The notes under the pieces were generated by a model that did no database searches, was not told the origin of the DNA, and worked only from the letters and a program-made list of their open reading frames with translations. Below, piece after piece: positions 1 through 8,275 of a DNA stretch of 49,882 nucleotides (the stretch's first letter is position 1; each line of letters starts with the position of its first letter). The DNA is from Methanocellaceae archaeon UBA148. Its GTDB lineage: Archaea > Halobacteriota > UBA148. The translations under genes and the position numbers were made by a program. The stretch lies in assembly GCA_002495885.1 (NCBI GenBank), contig DAHG01000072.1, forward strand, positions 5,196-55,077. Reading direction: 5' to 3'.

Positions 1-2
1 TA

Positions 3-797
3 GATGTGGCATTCTCAGAAGCGGTGGAAGCCTGGATAAAGATCGAGGATTCAAACCACAACCTTGTGAAGGAATTGTATCACAGCTCCGGTGTAGTAAC
101 CAATCCGACCGCTCAGACCTGGGACGGGACCTACACGAATGCAACCGTTGTTCCGAATGGCACCTATTACGTAAACGTTACGGGAATCAACTCAACAAGC
201 AGCTTGAGCGTGATTAACACCACGCAGACCATCCGGGTTGGGGCAGGGGTAACCATCCAGTACGACCTCGTCAAGAAGGCTGGAAGCACAGGCAAGAACT
301 GGATCAGCATACCTCTCGAAACGGACATCCACACCGCATCCCAATTGATGGCTGCCATAGGGTCCAACTGCGATGCAGTCAACCGATGGAACCCAGTCAC
401 CCAGAGACCAGAAGGCTGGATCTCCCTGATGGGCGGCATGGGCACGAACTTTGCCATAGTGCCTGGAGAGGCATACGAGGTATCGGTCACTGCGAATACG
501 ACCTTCAGCGTTACAGGCGTACCTGCAACCATCGGCCAGATTAACCTCGTCAAGAAGCCCAGCAGCACAGGCAAGAACTGGGTCGGTTTGCCCTACGACA
601 CCACGCTTACGTCTGCATCTACGGTGATGAGTTCAATAGGTTCAAACTGCGATGCAGTCAACCGATGGAACCCGGTTACCCAGAGGCCAGAAGGCTGGAT
701 CTCCCTGATGGGCGGCATGGGAACTAATTTTGCCATAGTAACGGGCGGAGGATACGAGGTATCGGTCACGGGCAATACGACATGGACGCCTGTTTGA
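3..797 (+). CDS. Secreted/surface beta-module protein, 5' partial
   Basis: The reading frame is open to the left edge of the window, so the true start lies upstream; the GTG at 6 is only the first start-like codon and no signal peptide precedes it. The C-terminal half holds two copies of an ~80-residue module (about residues 88-168 and 181-260 from that GTG), with the conserved elements LVKK, GKNW, NCDAVNRWNP, RPEGWISLMGGMGTNF and YEVSV. The same module ends the two next surface genes. It resembles the GWNLISLP-type beta modules common at the C-termini of archaeal and bacterial extracellular proteins. No membrane anchor is visible. A stem-loop and T-tract follow the stop. Function is unknown; an extracellular or S-layer-associated role is inferred from its neighbours. 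Confidence 0.75.
   Translation, partial: DVAFSEAVEAWIKIEDSNHNLVKELYHSSGVVTNPTAQTWDGTYTNATVVPNGTYYVNVTGINSTSSLSVINTTQTIRVGAGVTIQYDLVKKAGSTGKNWISIPLETDIHTASQLMAAIGSNCDAVNRWNPVTQRPEGWISLMGGMGTNFAIVPGEAYEVSVTANTTFSVTGVPATIGQINLVKKPSSTGKNWVGLPYDTTLTSASTVMSSIGSNCDAVNRWNPVTQRPEGWISLMGGMGTNFAIVTGGGYEVSVTGNTTWTPV
267..785 (+). repeat. Two copies of the LVKK/GKNW/RWNP coding module
   Basis: Copies at about 267-509 and 546-785 encode the same 80-residue module. The stretch coding DAVNRWNP...EGWISLMGGMG is nearly identical between them and with the copy at 3073-3315, which indicates recent duplication or recombination. Confidence 0.8.
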
Positions 798-802
798 ATT
801 GG

Positions 803-840
803 ATGCACTGATGTGCATTCATTCCTCCCTTTTTATTTTT
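803..840 (+). terminator. Stem-loop plus T-tract terminator
   Basis: ATGCAC-TGAT-GTGCAT forms a perfect 6-bp stem with a 4-nt loop at 803-818, starting 6 bases after the preceding stop codon. It is followed by a pyrimidine-rich T tract (about 822-840). The layout resembles an intrinsic terminator; in archaea the T-tract alone often suffices. Confidence 0.6.
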
Positions 841-858
841 CATTTACAGGCTTAGTAT

Positions 859-870
859 ATCCGATCGGAT
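859..870. promoter_or_regulatory. Perfect 12-bp palindrome upstream of the PKD gene
   Basis: ATCCGATCGGAT is a perfect 12-bp palindrome lying 36 bp before the start of the PKD-domain gene, in its short promoter region next to the TATA-like bases TAGTATAT. It could be an operator; no regulator can be named. Confidence 0.35.
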
Positions 871-906
871 CAAGTAGGGAAAGGCAAACAAAAAGGTGAA
901 GGGAAA

Positions 907-3339
907 ATGCTGAAAAACAAGTTCATTTTTATTTCGGTTTTAATGGTGGCTTTTCTGGCAATGGCGAGCGGGGCTCAAGCAGCCCACTGGATTGCAGGAA
1001 CGGTCAATGATGCAACAGACGGCACGCCTGCTGATGGTCACACGGTGATAATATATTATCCAGGTGACGAAGCCCATAATGAATCGGATTTAATAGGTCC
1101 AGCCAGTAAAAATGGCGCTTCAAGTAACCATTATCTGCTAGATGCCGAGTTCATTCCAGGTCATGTATGGAAAACAGGCGATGTGATATACGTCAAAGTA
1201 ATAGACAACGGTGACGGATATACTGCAGGACCGGTCTCTATAACTACAACAGGTGCAGGATTCGATTATCCACCTGACATGACACTTCAAGCCCCCATAA
1301 TGGCAGACGCAGGTCCTGACCAGACGGTTGATGAAGATGTCATAGTCTATTTCAACGGCTCAGGCTCTACGGGTGCTTTGAACTACTCTTGGGACTTCGA
1401 TGCCAGCGATGGAATACAGGAGGATGCCACAGGGATTAACGTGAGCCACGTTTACGCTCAACCCGGTATATACACCGTAACTCTCACCATAAACGCTGGG
1501 GCAAGCGATGACACCCTTGTTGTCACAGTAAATGACATCACGCCCCCGACAGCCAATGCAGGTCCTGACCAGACCGTTATAAATGGCACTCTTGCGGAAT
1601 TCAATGGAACGTTATCCACCGATAACGTCGCCATAGTGAACTATTCGTGGGATTTTGATGCCAGCGATGGAATCCAGTCAGATGCTACGGGAGCAGTCGT
1701 GAGCCATCTTTACCCAACCTTTGGCACCTACACTGCAACCCTTACCGTATGTGACGCGGCAGGCAACAATGCCACTGACACGGTCAACATCACCGTCACG
1801 GAAGTCAGGGCAGACGCAGGTCCTGACCAGACGGTTGACGAGGACACCACCGTATATCTCGATGCTTCTAATTCTACGGGTGCTTTGAACTATTCCTGGG
1901 ACTTCGATGCCAGCGATGGAATACAGGAGGATGCCACTGGTGTTAACGTGAGCTATATCTACACTGAACCTGGCGTTTACACCGTAACCCTCACCATAAA
2001 CGCCGGAGCGAGCAATGACACCCTTGTTGTCACAGTAAATGACATAACGCCCCCGACAGCCAACGCAGGCCCAGACCAGAACGTTCTAAACGGCACTTTT
2101 GTGCAATTCAATGGAACGTTATCCACCGATAATGTCGCCATAGTGAACTACTCCTGGGATTTCGATGCCAACGATGGAATACAGCAAGACGCCACAGGAG
2201 CAGTAGTAACCCATCTTTACCCGACCTTTGGAATCTACACTGCAACCCTTACCGTATGTGACGCGGCAGGCAACAATGCCACTGACACGGTCAACATCAC
2301 CGTCGCGGCAATAATAGCAGATGCAGGTCCTGATCAGACGGTTAACGAAGATGTTATAGTCTATTTCAACGGCTCCAACTCCTCAGGTGCTGTCAATTAC
2401 TCTTGGGACTTCGATGCCAGCAACGGCATCCAGCAGGATGCCACAGAAGTTAACGTGAGCTATGTCTACGCTCAACCCGGTGTATATACAGTCACCCTCA
2501 CCATAAACGCCGGGGCGAGCAATGACACCCTTGTTGTCACAGTAAAGGATGTAACGCCTCCGACAGCCAATGCAGGTTCCAATCAAATTGTATTAAACGG
2601 TACTTTTGTGCAATTCAATGGAACGTTATCCACCGATAATGTCGCCATAGTGAACTACTCCTGGGATTTCGATGCCAGCAACGGCATCCAGCAGGACGCC
2701 ACCGGTGTTACAGCGAGCCATCTTTATCCCGCTTTCGGCACCTACACTGCAACCCTTACCGTATGTGACGCGGCAGGCAACAATGCCACTGACACCGTTA
2801 ACGTCAGCGTAGTGCCTTCCATTGCACCCATTGGCTTGACAGTGGTGTTAAATGCGGATAAGACGGTCACATTGAGCTGGGTTGAATCCCTTTTGGGCAA
2901 TTTCGATATATATGCATCAAACACATCTGGAGTCAGCTTGGTTACACCCATAGCCACAGGTTACGGGTATTCCTGGACAGATAACGATGCGGATGCTTAT
3001 TCCCACAGGTATTATAAGGTCAGAGCCAAGGGAGTTGTTGGATCCGAAACCATTGCAAAATATGACGTTAACCTCGTCAAAAAGCCCGGCTGCACAGGTA
3101 AGAACTGGATATCAATGCCTGAAAATCCCGCCATTACAAATGCATCCTCCTTAATGAAGGCAATAGGTCCTACCTGCGATTCCATAAACCGATGGAACCC
3201 TGTTACCCAGAGACCAGAAGGCTGGATCTCCCTGATGGGCGGCATGGGCACGAATTTTGCTGTTACACCCTATGAAGGCTACGAGGTATCTGTCAATGCC
3301 AACACAACGTTTACTGTTGTGGGAATCATGGGATATTAG
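907..3339 (+). CDS. Secreted PKD-domain surface protein
   Basis: An 810-aa exported protein. Residues 1-26 are a Sec signal peptide (basic start, hydrophobic core, SGAQAA cleavage region). Residues about 27-130 are an AHWIAGTVNDA domain shared with the next two genes. Six tandem PKD domains (about 133-630) follow, each starting with A-(D/N)-AG and carrying NYSWDFDA; they alternate between two subtypes, so the array looks like three copies of a two-domain unit. A fibronectin-like domain (about 635-720) and one LVKK/GKNW/RWNP module (about 725-805) end the protein. PKD domains are extracellular beta folds used in surface layers and adhesion. Start ATG follows AGGTGAAGGG. No C-terminal membrane anchor is visible, so it is presumably held non-covalently or released. 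Confidence 0.88.
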   Translation: MLKNKFIFISVLMVAFLAMASGAQAAHWIAGTVNDATDGTPADGHTVIIYYPGDEAHNESDLIGPASKNGASSNHYLLDAEFIPGHVWKTGDVIYVKVIDNGDGYTAGPVSITTTGAGFDYPPDMTLQAPIMADAGPDQTVDEDVIVYFNGSGSTGALNYSWDFDASDGIQEDATGINVSHVYAQPGIYTVTLTINAGASDDTLVVTVNDITPPTANAGPDQTVINGTLAEFNGTLSTDNVAIVNYSWDFDASDGIQSDATGAVVSHLYPTFGTYTATLTVCDAAGNNATDTVNITVTEVRADAGPDQTVDEDTTVYLDASNSTGALNYSWDFDASDGIQEDATGVNVSYIYTEPGVYTVTLTINAGASNDTLVVTVNDITPPTANAGPDQNVLNGTFVQFNGTLSTDNVAIVNYSWDFDANDGIQQDATGAVVTHLYPTFGIYTATLTVCDAAGNNATDTVNITVAAIIADAGPDQTVNEDVIVYFNGSNSSGAVNYSWDFDASNGIQQDATEVNVSYVYAQPGVYTVTLTINAGASNDTLVVTVKDVTPPTANAGSNQIVLNGTFVQFNGTLSTDNVAIVNYSWDFDASNGIQQDATGVTASHLYPAFGTYTATLTVCDAAGNNATDTVNVSVVPSIAPIGLTVVLNADKTVTLSWVESLLGNFDIYASNTSGVSLVTPIATGYGYSWTDNDADAYSHRYYKVRAKGVVGSETIAKYDVNLVKKPGCTGKNWISMPENPAITNASSLMKAIGPTCDSINRWNPVTQRPEGWISLMGGMGTNFAVTPYEGYEVSVNANTTFTVVGIMGY
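3073..3315 (+). repeat. Third copy of the LVKK/GKNW/RWNP module
   Basis: This copy shares a stretch of about 50 identical bases with the copy at 267-509 (around 3207-3255 against 399-447). Confidence 0.75.
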
Positions 3340-3354
3340 ATTAGATGGATAAAC

Positions 3355-3368
3355 AAAGTATATATATG
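3355..3368 (+). promoter_or_regulatory. TATA element before the 418-aa surface gene
   Basis: AAAGTATATATATG lies about 45-58 bp before the ATG at 3414, a spacing that gives a short leader containing the purine-rich GGGGAGGT ribosome-binding region. Confidence 0.45.
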
Positions 3369-3413
3369 TAATATGCACATAAAAGTAGGGAAGGGGAGGT
3401 ATCAAAAAAAGAG

Positions 3414-4670
3414 ATGAGAGTGAATAAACTTATTTTTATTGCAGTCTTAATGGTGGCTTTCTTGGCACTGATAAGCGGGGCTCAAGCAGCCCACTGGATT
3501 TCAGGAACGGTCAACGATGCCGCAGACAGCACGCCTGCTGATGGACACACGGTGATAATCTATTATCTGGGGGACGAAGCCCATAATAATTCTGGAATCA
3601 TAGGTCCAAATCCTAGTCAGCCAAGCCTATTAACTAACATGTACATGATTGATGCCGAGTCTATTCCAGGTCATACATGGCAAACAGGCGATGTAATATA
3701 CGCAGAAGTAATTAACAACGGCGACGGCTACACTGCTGGACCTGTTTCTATGACTACCACAGGTGGAGGATACGATCAAGAACCTGACATGACACTCGAA
3801 ATTTGGGTACCACCACCCTTCGTGGCAGAACCACGGGCAAATCCATCGCAGATAAGCATAAATACAGGTGTTACGGAACTGAGCGTCAAGGTCTACAAAA
3901 CCTCTTATGACATTGATACGGTTACAGTAAACCTCTCTCAAATCGGTGGTCTGAGCAATCACATGATGAGCCTCAAGGAAGTCATTAATTCCACGGCTTC
4001 CGTTTATAATTGTACAACCAACTCAAGTGTGGAAGGTACTTTCAGTCTTCCTGTAAATGCCACAGACATCCACGGCAATTCCAACACATCCGTTAACATT
4101 TCTCTGGAAGTCACTAGTGCCATTCAAATCCAATACAATCTCGTCAAGAAGTCTGGAAGCACAGGTAAGAACTGGATCAGCATACCTCTCGAAACGAACA
4201 TCACAAATGCATCCCAATTAATGTCTGCAATAGGCCCCAACTGCGATGCAGTCAACCGATGGAACCCGGTTACCCAAAGGTCAGAAGGCTGGATTTCACT
4301 ATTTGGAGGCATGGGCACGAACTTTGCCATAGTGCCTGGCGCAGGCTACGAGGTATCGGTTACTGCGAATACGACTTTCTCAGTCTCTGGAACCATACCC
4401 CCTACACAAAGCATCAATCTCGTCAAAAAACCTGGCAGCACTGGCAAGAATTGGGTCGGGCTCCCCTACTTCACAACCACATCCACTGCCTCTCAACTGA
4501 TGAGTTCAATAGGTTCAAACTGCGATGCAGTCAACCGATGGAACCCGGTTACCCAAAGGTCAGAAGGCTGGATTTCACTATTTGGAGGTATGGGCACGAA
4601 CTTCAACATCGTGACAGGGGCAGGCTACGAAGTATCGGTTACAGGGAATACGACATGGATGCCTACTTGA
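3414..4670 (+). CDS. Secreted modular surface protein (two C-terminal modules)
   Basis: A 418-aa exported protein. A signal peptide (residues 1-25) is followed by the same AHWISGTVNDA domain as its neighbours (about 26-128), an Ig-like or cohesin-like beta segment (about 130-230) and two LVKK/GKNW/RWNP modules (about 243-323 and 336-416). In place of LMGGMG the modules read LFGGMG, and the two copies agree with each other over more than 60 identical bases, so the modules are being homogenised within the gene. The start ATG is preceded by GGGGAGGT. No transmembrane anchor is seen. Paralogous to the genes at 907-3339 and 4749-6116; role unknown, probably cell-surface. Confidence 0.85.
   Translation: MRVNKLIFIAVLMVAFLALISGAQAAHWISGTVNDAADSTPADGHTVIIYYLGDEAHNNSGIIGPNPSQPSLLTNMYMIDAESIPGHTWQTGDVIYAEVINNGDGYTAGPVSMTTTGGGYDQEPDMTLEIWVPPPFVAEPRANPSQISINTGVTELSVKVYKTSYDIDTVTVNLSQIGGLSNHMMSLKEVINSTASVYNCTTNSSVEGTFSLPVNATDIHGNSNTSVNISLEVTSAIQIQYNLVKKSGSTGKNWISIPLETNITNASQLMSAIGPNCDAVNRWNPVTQRSEGWISLFGGMGTNFAIVPGAGYEVSVTANTTFSVSGTIPPTQSINLVKKPGSTGKNWVGLPYFTTTSTASQLMSSIGSNCDAVNRWNPVTQRSEGWISLFGGMGTNFNIVTGAGYEVSVTGNTTWMPT
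3630..3776 (+). repeat. 147-bp block identical to 4965-5111
   Basis: Reading base by base, 147 bp coding NMYMIDAESIPGH...TGGGYD in the 418-aa gene are identical to 4965-5111 in the next gene, synonymous positions included, while flanking sequence diverges. Confidence 0.9.
4140..4661 (+). repeat. Fourth and fifth copies of the LVKK/GKNW/RWNP module
   Basis: Copies at about 4140-4382 and 4419-4661 share a run of over 60 identical bases through the CDAVNRWNP...GWISLFGG stretch. Confidence 0.8.
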
Positions 4671-4748
4671 GCTAAAAAAGAAAAGTTAATAAAAGGTCAA
4701 AAAAGATAACAAATTGAATTAGAATAGGAAGTGAGAAGGGAGAAAAAG

Positions 4749-6116
4749 ATGAAACAGAAAATATGTCTTGTATTAGTATTAACAGTGGCTTTCTTAGCAC
4801 TGATAAGCGGGGCCCAAGCAGCCCACTGGATTTCCGGAACGGTCAACGATGCCGCAGACGCCACACCAGCAAACGGACACACGGTCATCATCTACTATGA
4901 GGGAGAAAACCAAACCAATTATGTATCTGGAATTATAGGTCCAACGGCTGAGCAGCCTGGTCTGTTAACTAACATGTACATGATTGATGCCGAGTCTATT
5001 CCAGGTCATACATGGCAAACAGGCGATGTAATATACGCAGAAGTAATTAACAACGGCGACGGCTACACTGCTGGACCTGTTTCTATGACTACCACAGGTG
5101 GAGGATACGATGTTGAGCCCACCATGACACTTCAGGCAGCACCAGACACGACAGCACCCGTGATAACAAATCCAACTGCAACCCCACCCTCAATACCTGC
5201 TGACGGAACTACGACATCTGTGTTGAGCGCAACGGTAACGGATAACGTCGGCATCGCAAGCGTTACGGTGAACCTTTTATCAATCGGAGGCTCTGCTACG
5301 ACGGCGATGACGAAGGTCGGCGCTACAGACGTTTACAGCGTAACCACGACTGCAGATCCGGCAACAACCCTGGGAATCAAAAGCTTGACAGTCACTGCGA
5401 CTGACACCAGTGCGAATACGGCAACAAGTAGCATTTCATTGACTGTTACCAGTGTACCAGACACATTTGCACCGTCAGTGACAAACCCGACTGCAACGCC
5501 ATCCACCATATACGCAAACGGGATCGCAACATCTCAGTTGAGCGTAACGGTAACGGATGGTACTGGCATCGCAAGCGTTAAAGTGGACCTATCTGCAATC
5601 GGAGGCTCTGCGACGACAGCGATGACGAAGGTCGGCGCTACAGACGTTTACAGCGTAACCACGACTGCAGCACCATCGACAGTACCCGGGACCTACAACT
5701 TGGCTGTCACTGCGACAGACAGCAGTACGAACGCTAACACCAACATATCGGTTAGCATTTCATTGACGGTTCAGGCGTTGCCTGTGACCATCACGTCAGT
5801 CTCTGTCGAAAATCCAACCGCCAGCAGGGCACAGAACTTCACTGTGCGCATAGCCATGAGTTCAACGGTTACTGGATGGTATGTCGTTGTTGTCAGTGGA
5901 ACAGCGTCTGGTGGAGAAGGTATCGCTGGAATCGGAACGGTTTATCTAACTGCAGGGCAGTCGATAACGAATATGCCTGTACTCGTGCATATTCCGTCTC
6001 AGGCAACAACGGGTAGTTATAGCCTTTATGCAGGAGCATATGCGATAGGTGACTATCCGGCAAGCCTAGCGAGCATAATAGACCATGAAGGGCCTGTGAC
6101 TGCGACGGTCACATGA
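4749..6116 (+). CDS. Secreted Ig-like repeat surface protein
   Basis: A 455-aa exported protein. I place the start at ATG 4749 rather than the GTG at 4731 because GGGAG sits six bases before that ATG and the signal peptide then begins MKQKICLVLV. The shared AHWISGTVNDA domain (about residues 23-118) is followed by two Ig/cadherin-like repeats (about 120-230 and 232-345), each beginning with D-T-x-AP and carrying IGGSATTAMTKVGATDVYSV, then a distinct C-terminal beta domain (about 350-455). The two repeats share 52 identical bases (5304-5355 and 5619-5670). No LVKK module and no anchor are present. Likely extracellular; function unknown. Confidence 0.83.
   Translation: MKQKICLVLVLTVAFLALISGAQAAHWISGTVNDAADATPANGHTVIIYYEGENQTNYVSGIIGPTAEQPGLLTNMYMIDAESIPGHTWQTGDVIYAEVINNGDGYTAGPVSMTTTGGGYDVEPTMTLQAAPDTTAPVITNPTATPPSIPADGTTTSVLSATVTDNVGIASVTVNLLSIGGSATTAMTKVGATDVYSVTTTADPATTLGIKSLTVTATDTSANTATSSISLTVTSVPDTFAPSVTNPTATPSTIYANGIATSQLSVTVTDGTGIASVKVDLSAIGGSATTAMTKVGATDVYSVTTTAAPSTVPGTYNLAVTATDSSTNANTNISVSISLTVQALPVTITSVSVENPTASRAQNFTVRIAMSSTVTGWYVVVVSGTASGGEGIAGIGTVYLTAGQSITNMPVLVHIPSQATTGSYSLYAGAYAIGDYPASLASIIDHEGPVTATVT
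4965..5111 (+). repeat. 147-bp block identical to 3630-3776
   Basis: Second copy of the identical block; see the entry at 3630-3776. Confidence 0.9.
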
Positions 6117-6146
6117 CTCTTTTAATTTGTGGGAGATGAATTAACC

Positions 6147-6914
6147 ATGAAAAAAAGAGTTGAATGGGGAATTGTTTTAGCAATTCTCATAGTGGCATCT
6201 TCATTAATCGCACCCGCATCTGCGGTAGATCAGCTTGCTATTGCGGTCTCTCCGGATCCAGCGGTTCAAGGCCAAGCCTTAACGGCAACCGTTACAGCAG
6301 CAGGCAGCCCCGTATCAGGCGTATTCGTACAGTTTGTCCTGAATGGTGGAACGCCAATATATGCATCGACGGATTCAAACGGTCAGGCGATATTCAAGCC
6401 ATCCCTGACAGGTACATTGGAGATAATTGCGACAAAATCCGGGTATCTAACTGCAACTAAATCGGTATCGGTTGGGGCGGCGCCTACGCCTACACCCACG
6501 CCTACACCCGTGCCCGTAACAACTCCTGGAACAGGGGGCGGCGGGTATGTAAAGCCGTCACCTACGCCAACAGCAACCCCAACACCGACACCCAAACCGA
6601 CACCGGCACCAACACCGGCACCAACACCGGCACCAACACCGGCACCAACACCGGCACCCACCCCAAAACCAACCCCGGCGCCAACTCCGGCTCCAACCCC
6701 GGCACCAACACCAAAACCAACAGCAGCGCCCACACCAGCACCTACACCAACCCCCGCAGCAACACCGAAACCAACACCAGTACCTACAGTCAGACCAACG
6801 CTAGCCCCGGCTCCAACACCCACGCCAACGCCCGGTATACCGGGATTTGAGGCAGCATTCGCAATAGTTGGACTACTGGCGGTCGCATATCTGATTAGAC
6901 GAAGAGAATATTAA
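6147..6914 (+). CDS. PGF-CTERM surface protein with Pro/Thr/Ala stalk
   Basis: A 255-aa protein. ATG 6147 is preferred to GTG 6129 because GGGAG lies upstream and the signal peptide then starts MKKRVEWG. After the signal (residues 1-26) comes a carboxypeptidase-regulatory or Big-like beta domain (about 27-112), then about 110 residues of TPTP/PAPT repeats, a likely glycosylated stalk. The C-terminus reads PGIPGFEAAF, a hydrophobic helix and RRREY, the PGF-CTERM tripartite signal that archaeosortase A processes in related archaea before lipid anchoring. It is the only gene of the cluster with a recognisable anchor, so it could tether the others; that is inference. A 12-bp tandem repeat lies in the stalk. 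Confidence 0.88.
   Translation: MKKRVEWGIVLAILIVASSLIAPASAVDQLAIAVSPDPAVQGQALTATVTAAGSPVSGVFVQFVLNGGTPIYASTDSNGQAIFKPSLTGTLEIIATKSGYLTATKSVSVGAAPTPTPTPTPVPVTTPGTGGGGYVKPSPTPTATPTPTPKPTPAPTPAPTPAPTPAPTPAPTPKPTPAPTPAPTPAPTPKPTAAPTPAPTPTPAATPKPTPVPTVRPTLAPAPTPTPTPGIPGFEAAFAIVGLLAVAYLIRRREY
6601..6658 (+). repeat. 12-bp minisatellite in the stalk coding region
   Basis: Four perfect copies of CACCGGCACCAA plus a 10-base partial copy encode a (TPAP)n stretch. The unit length is a multiple of three, so copy-number changes would alter stalk length without shifting the frame. Confidence 0.85.
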
Positions 6915-6922
6915 GCTAAAAC

Positions 6923-6960
6923 GAAGGGAGCAATCCCTTCTACCTTTTTTATTTTTATTT
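6923..6960 (+). terminator. Stem-loop with GCAA tetraloop and T-tract
   Basis: GAAGGGA-GCAA-TCCCTTC gives a 7-bp stem closed by a GNRA-type loop (6923-6940), followed by a T-rich run to about 6960. It lies just after the PGF-CTERM gene and closes the surface-protein cluster. Confidence 0.7.
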
Positions 6961-7089
6961 ATCTTAAGTATTTACTGTTATATTGGATATCAAAAGTTCC
7001 AGGATTTTAACCCCATTTTAGAAGTCAGTATTTATTTATTGATGCATTATTCGCAACTCTTAATTAAGTTTACATCCTATTGTAACTGG

Positions 7090-8259
7090 ATGTTGAGCAT
7101 CGCAATTGCAGGGAAGCCGAATACTGGCAAATCGACTTATTTCAAGGCATCGACGATGGTAGATGTGGCAATAGCGCCCTATCCCTTCACCACAATCGAT
7201 GCCAATCACGGGATTTCCCATGTACGAACGAAATGTCCGTGTAAGGAACTTGGCGTTCATTGCAACAATTGTATCGACGGAAACAGGTTCATCCCTGTTG
7301 AATTCATAGACGTTGCAGGTCTGGTTCCAGACGCCCATCTTGGGAAAGGTCTGGGCAACGAATTCTTGGATCAGTTGCGTCAGGCCCAGGCGGTCATACA
7401 TGTGGTTGACTCCTCAGGGGGAACGGATGCAGAGGGCAATCCTGTGGAGATAGGGACCCGGGACCCCCTTGAAGATGTACGTTTCTTGGAACGGGAAATG
7501 ACGATGTGGCTTTTTGGCATCATCAAGCGCAACTGGAGTCGATTGGTTCGAAGAATTCAGTCCACCAGGATTGAGCAGGTTTTCACAGAGCAACTGATGG
7601 GTGTCGGTGCGGATGAAACAAGGATAAAAGAGGCATTGCATAATGCATCTTTGGGCGACAAGCCGGCATCATGGTCTGATGAAGACCTAATGCGCATGGC
7701 AGGCGAGATCAGAAAGACAACCAAGCCGATGATCATCGCAGCAAACAAGATCGATATCGCTCCAAAAGAAAACATCCAAAAACTTCTTTCACTGAAAGAC
7801 TGTATGGTGGTTCCCGCTTCATCCGAAGCGGAACTGGTGCTCAGAATGGGTGAAAAGAGCGGATTGCTCAGCTACCTTCCCGGTGACTCAGATTTTGAGA
7901 TCACGGGTGAACCGTCCCGGGCTCAAAAAGAAGGCTTAGACCTCATAAAATCTTTGCTAAAGCGATATGGTAGCACAGGCGTCCAAGAATGTGTGAACAG
8001 CGCGGTCTTCAAACTGCTGGACATGATAGTGGCTTACCCTGTGGAGGACGAGCAAAAGTTCTCGGATAAGGATGGAAAAGTGTTGCCGGATGCGTTCTTG
8101 ATGAAGAAAGGGCATACTGTACATGATATGGCCTATCAAGTCCACACTGACTTGGGTAAAAGCTTCTTGTGTGCTATAGATGCGAGGACGAAGCGCAGGC
8201 TCAGCGAAAAACACGTTTTGGAAGATGGCGCCATCATTAAGATAGTTTCTGCTAGATAA
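7090..8259 (+). CDS. YchF/OBG-family GTP-binding protein
   Basis: A 389-aa P-loop NTPase of the OBG/YchF group, ribosome-associated translation factors of the TRAFAC class. Visible motifs are G1 GKPNTGKST (near residue 8), switch region YPFTTIDAN, G3 DVAGL and G4 NKID, then a C-terminal TGS domain with VLPDAFLMKKGHTVHDMA. G4 is NKxD, as in GTP-specific members, and unlike bacterial YchF, which prefers ATP. ATG 7090 is chosen because homologues begin a few residues before the P-loop; the frame also runs back to TTG 7039 and ATG 7042, but those residues do not look like the family. A TATA-like AATTAAGTTTACA at about 7060 would make it nearly leaderless. Confidence 0.9.
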   Translation: MLSIAIAGKPNTGKSTYFKASTMVDVAIAPYPFTTIDANHGISHVRTKCPCKELGVHCNNCIDGNRFIPVEFIDVAGLVPDAHLGKGLGNEFLDQLRQAQAVIHVVDSSGGTDAEGNPVEIGTRDPLEDVRFLEREMTMWLFGIIKRNWSRLVRRIQSTRIEQVFTEQLMGVGADETRIKEALHNASLGDKPASWSDEDLMRMAGEIRKTTKPMIIAANKIDIAPKENIQKLLSLKDCMVVPASSEAELVLRMGEKSGLLSYLPGDSDFEITGEPSRAQKEGLDLIKSLLKRYGSTGVQECVNSAVFKLLDMIVAYPVEDEQKFSDKDGKVLPDAFLMKKGHTVHDMAYQVHTDLGKSFLCAIDARTKRRLSEKHVLEDGAIIKIVSAR

Positions 8260-8275
8260 ATATGGGGAATAAAAA

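Noticed and set aside
4259..4675. 138-codon plus-strand frame within the 418-aa surface gene
   Set aside because: It is an alternative frame of the repeated module and is internally repeated only because the DNA is.
6383..6823. Long minus-strand frame encoding Gly/Val/Ala repeats
   Set aside because: It is the antisense of the Pro/Thr/Ala stalk repeat; low-complexity antisense of a periodic coding repeat stays open by chance.
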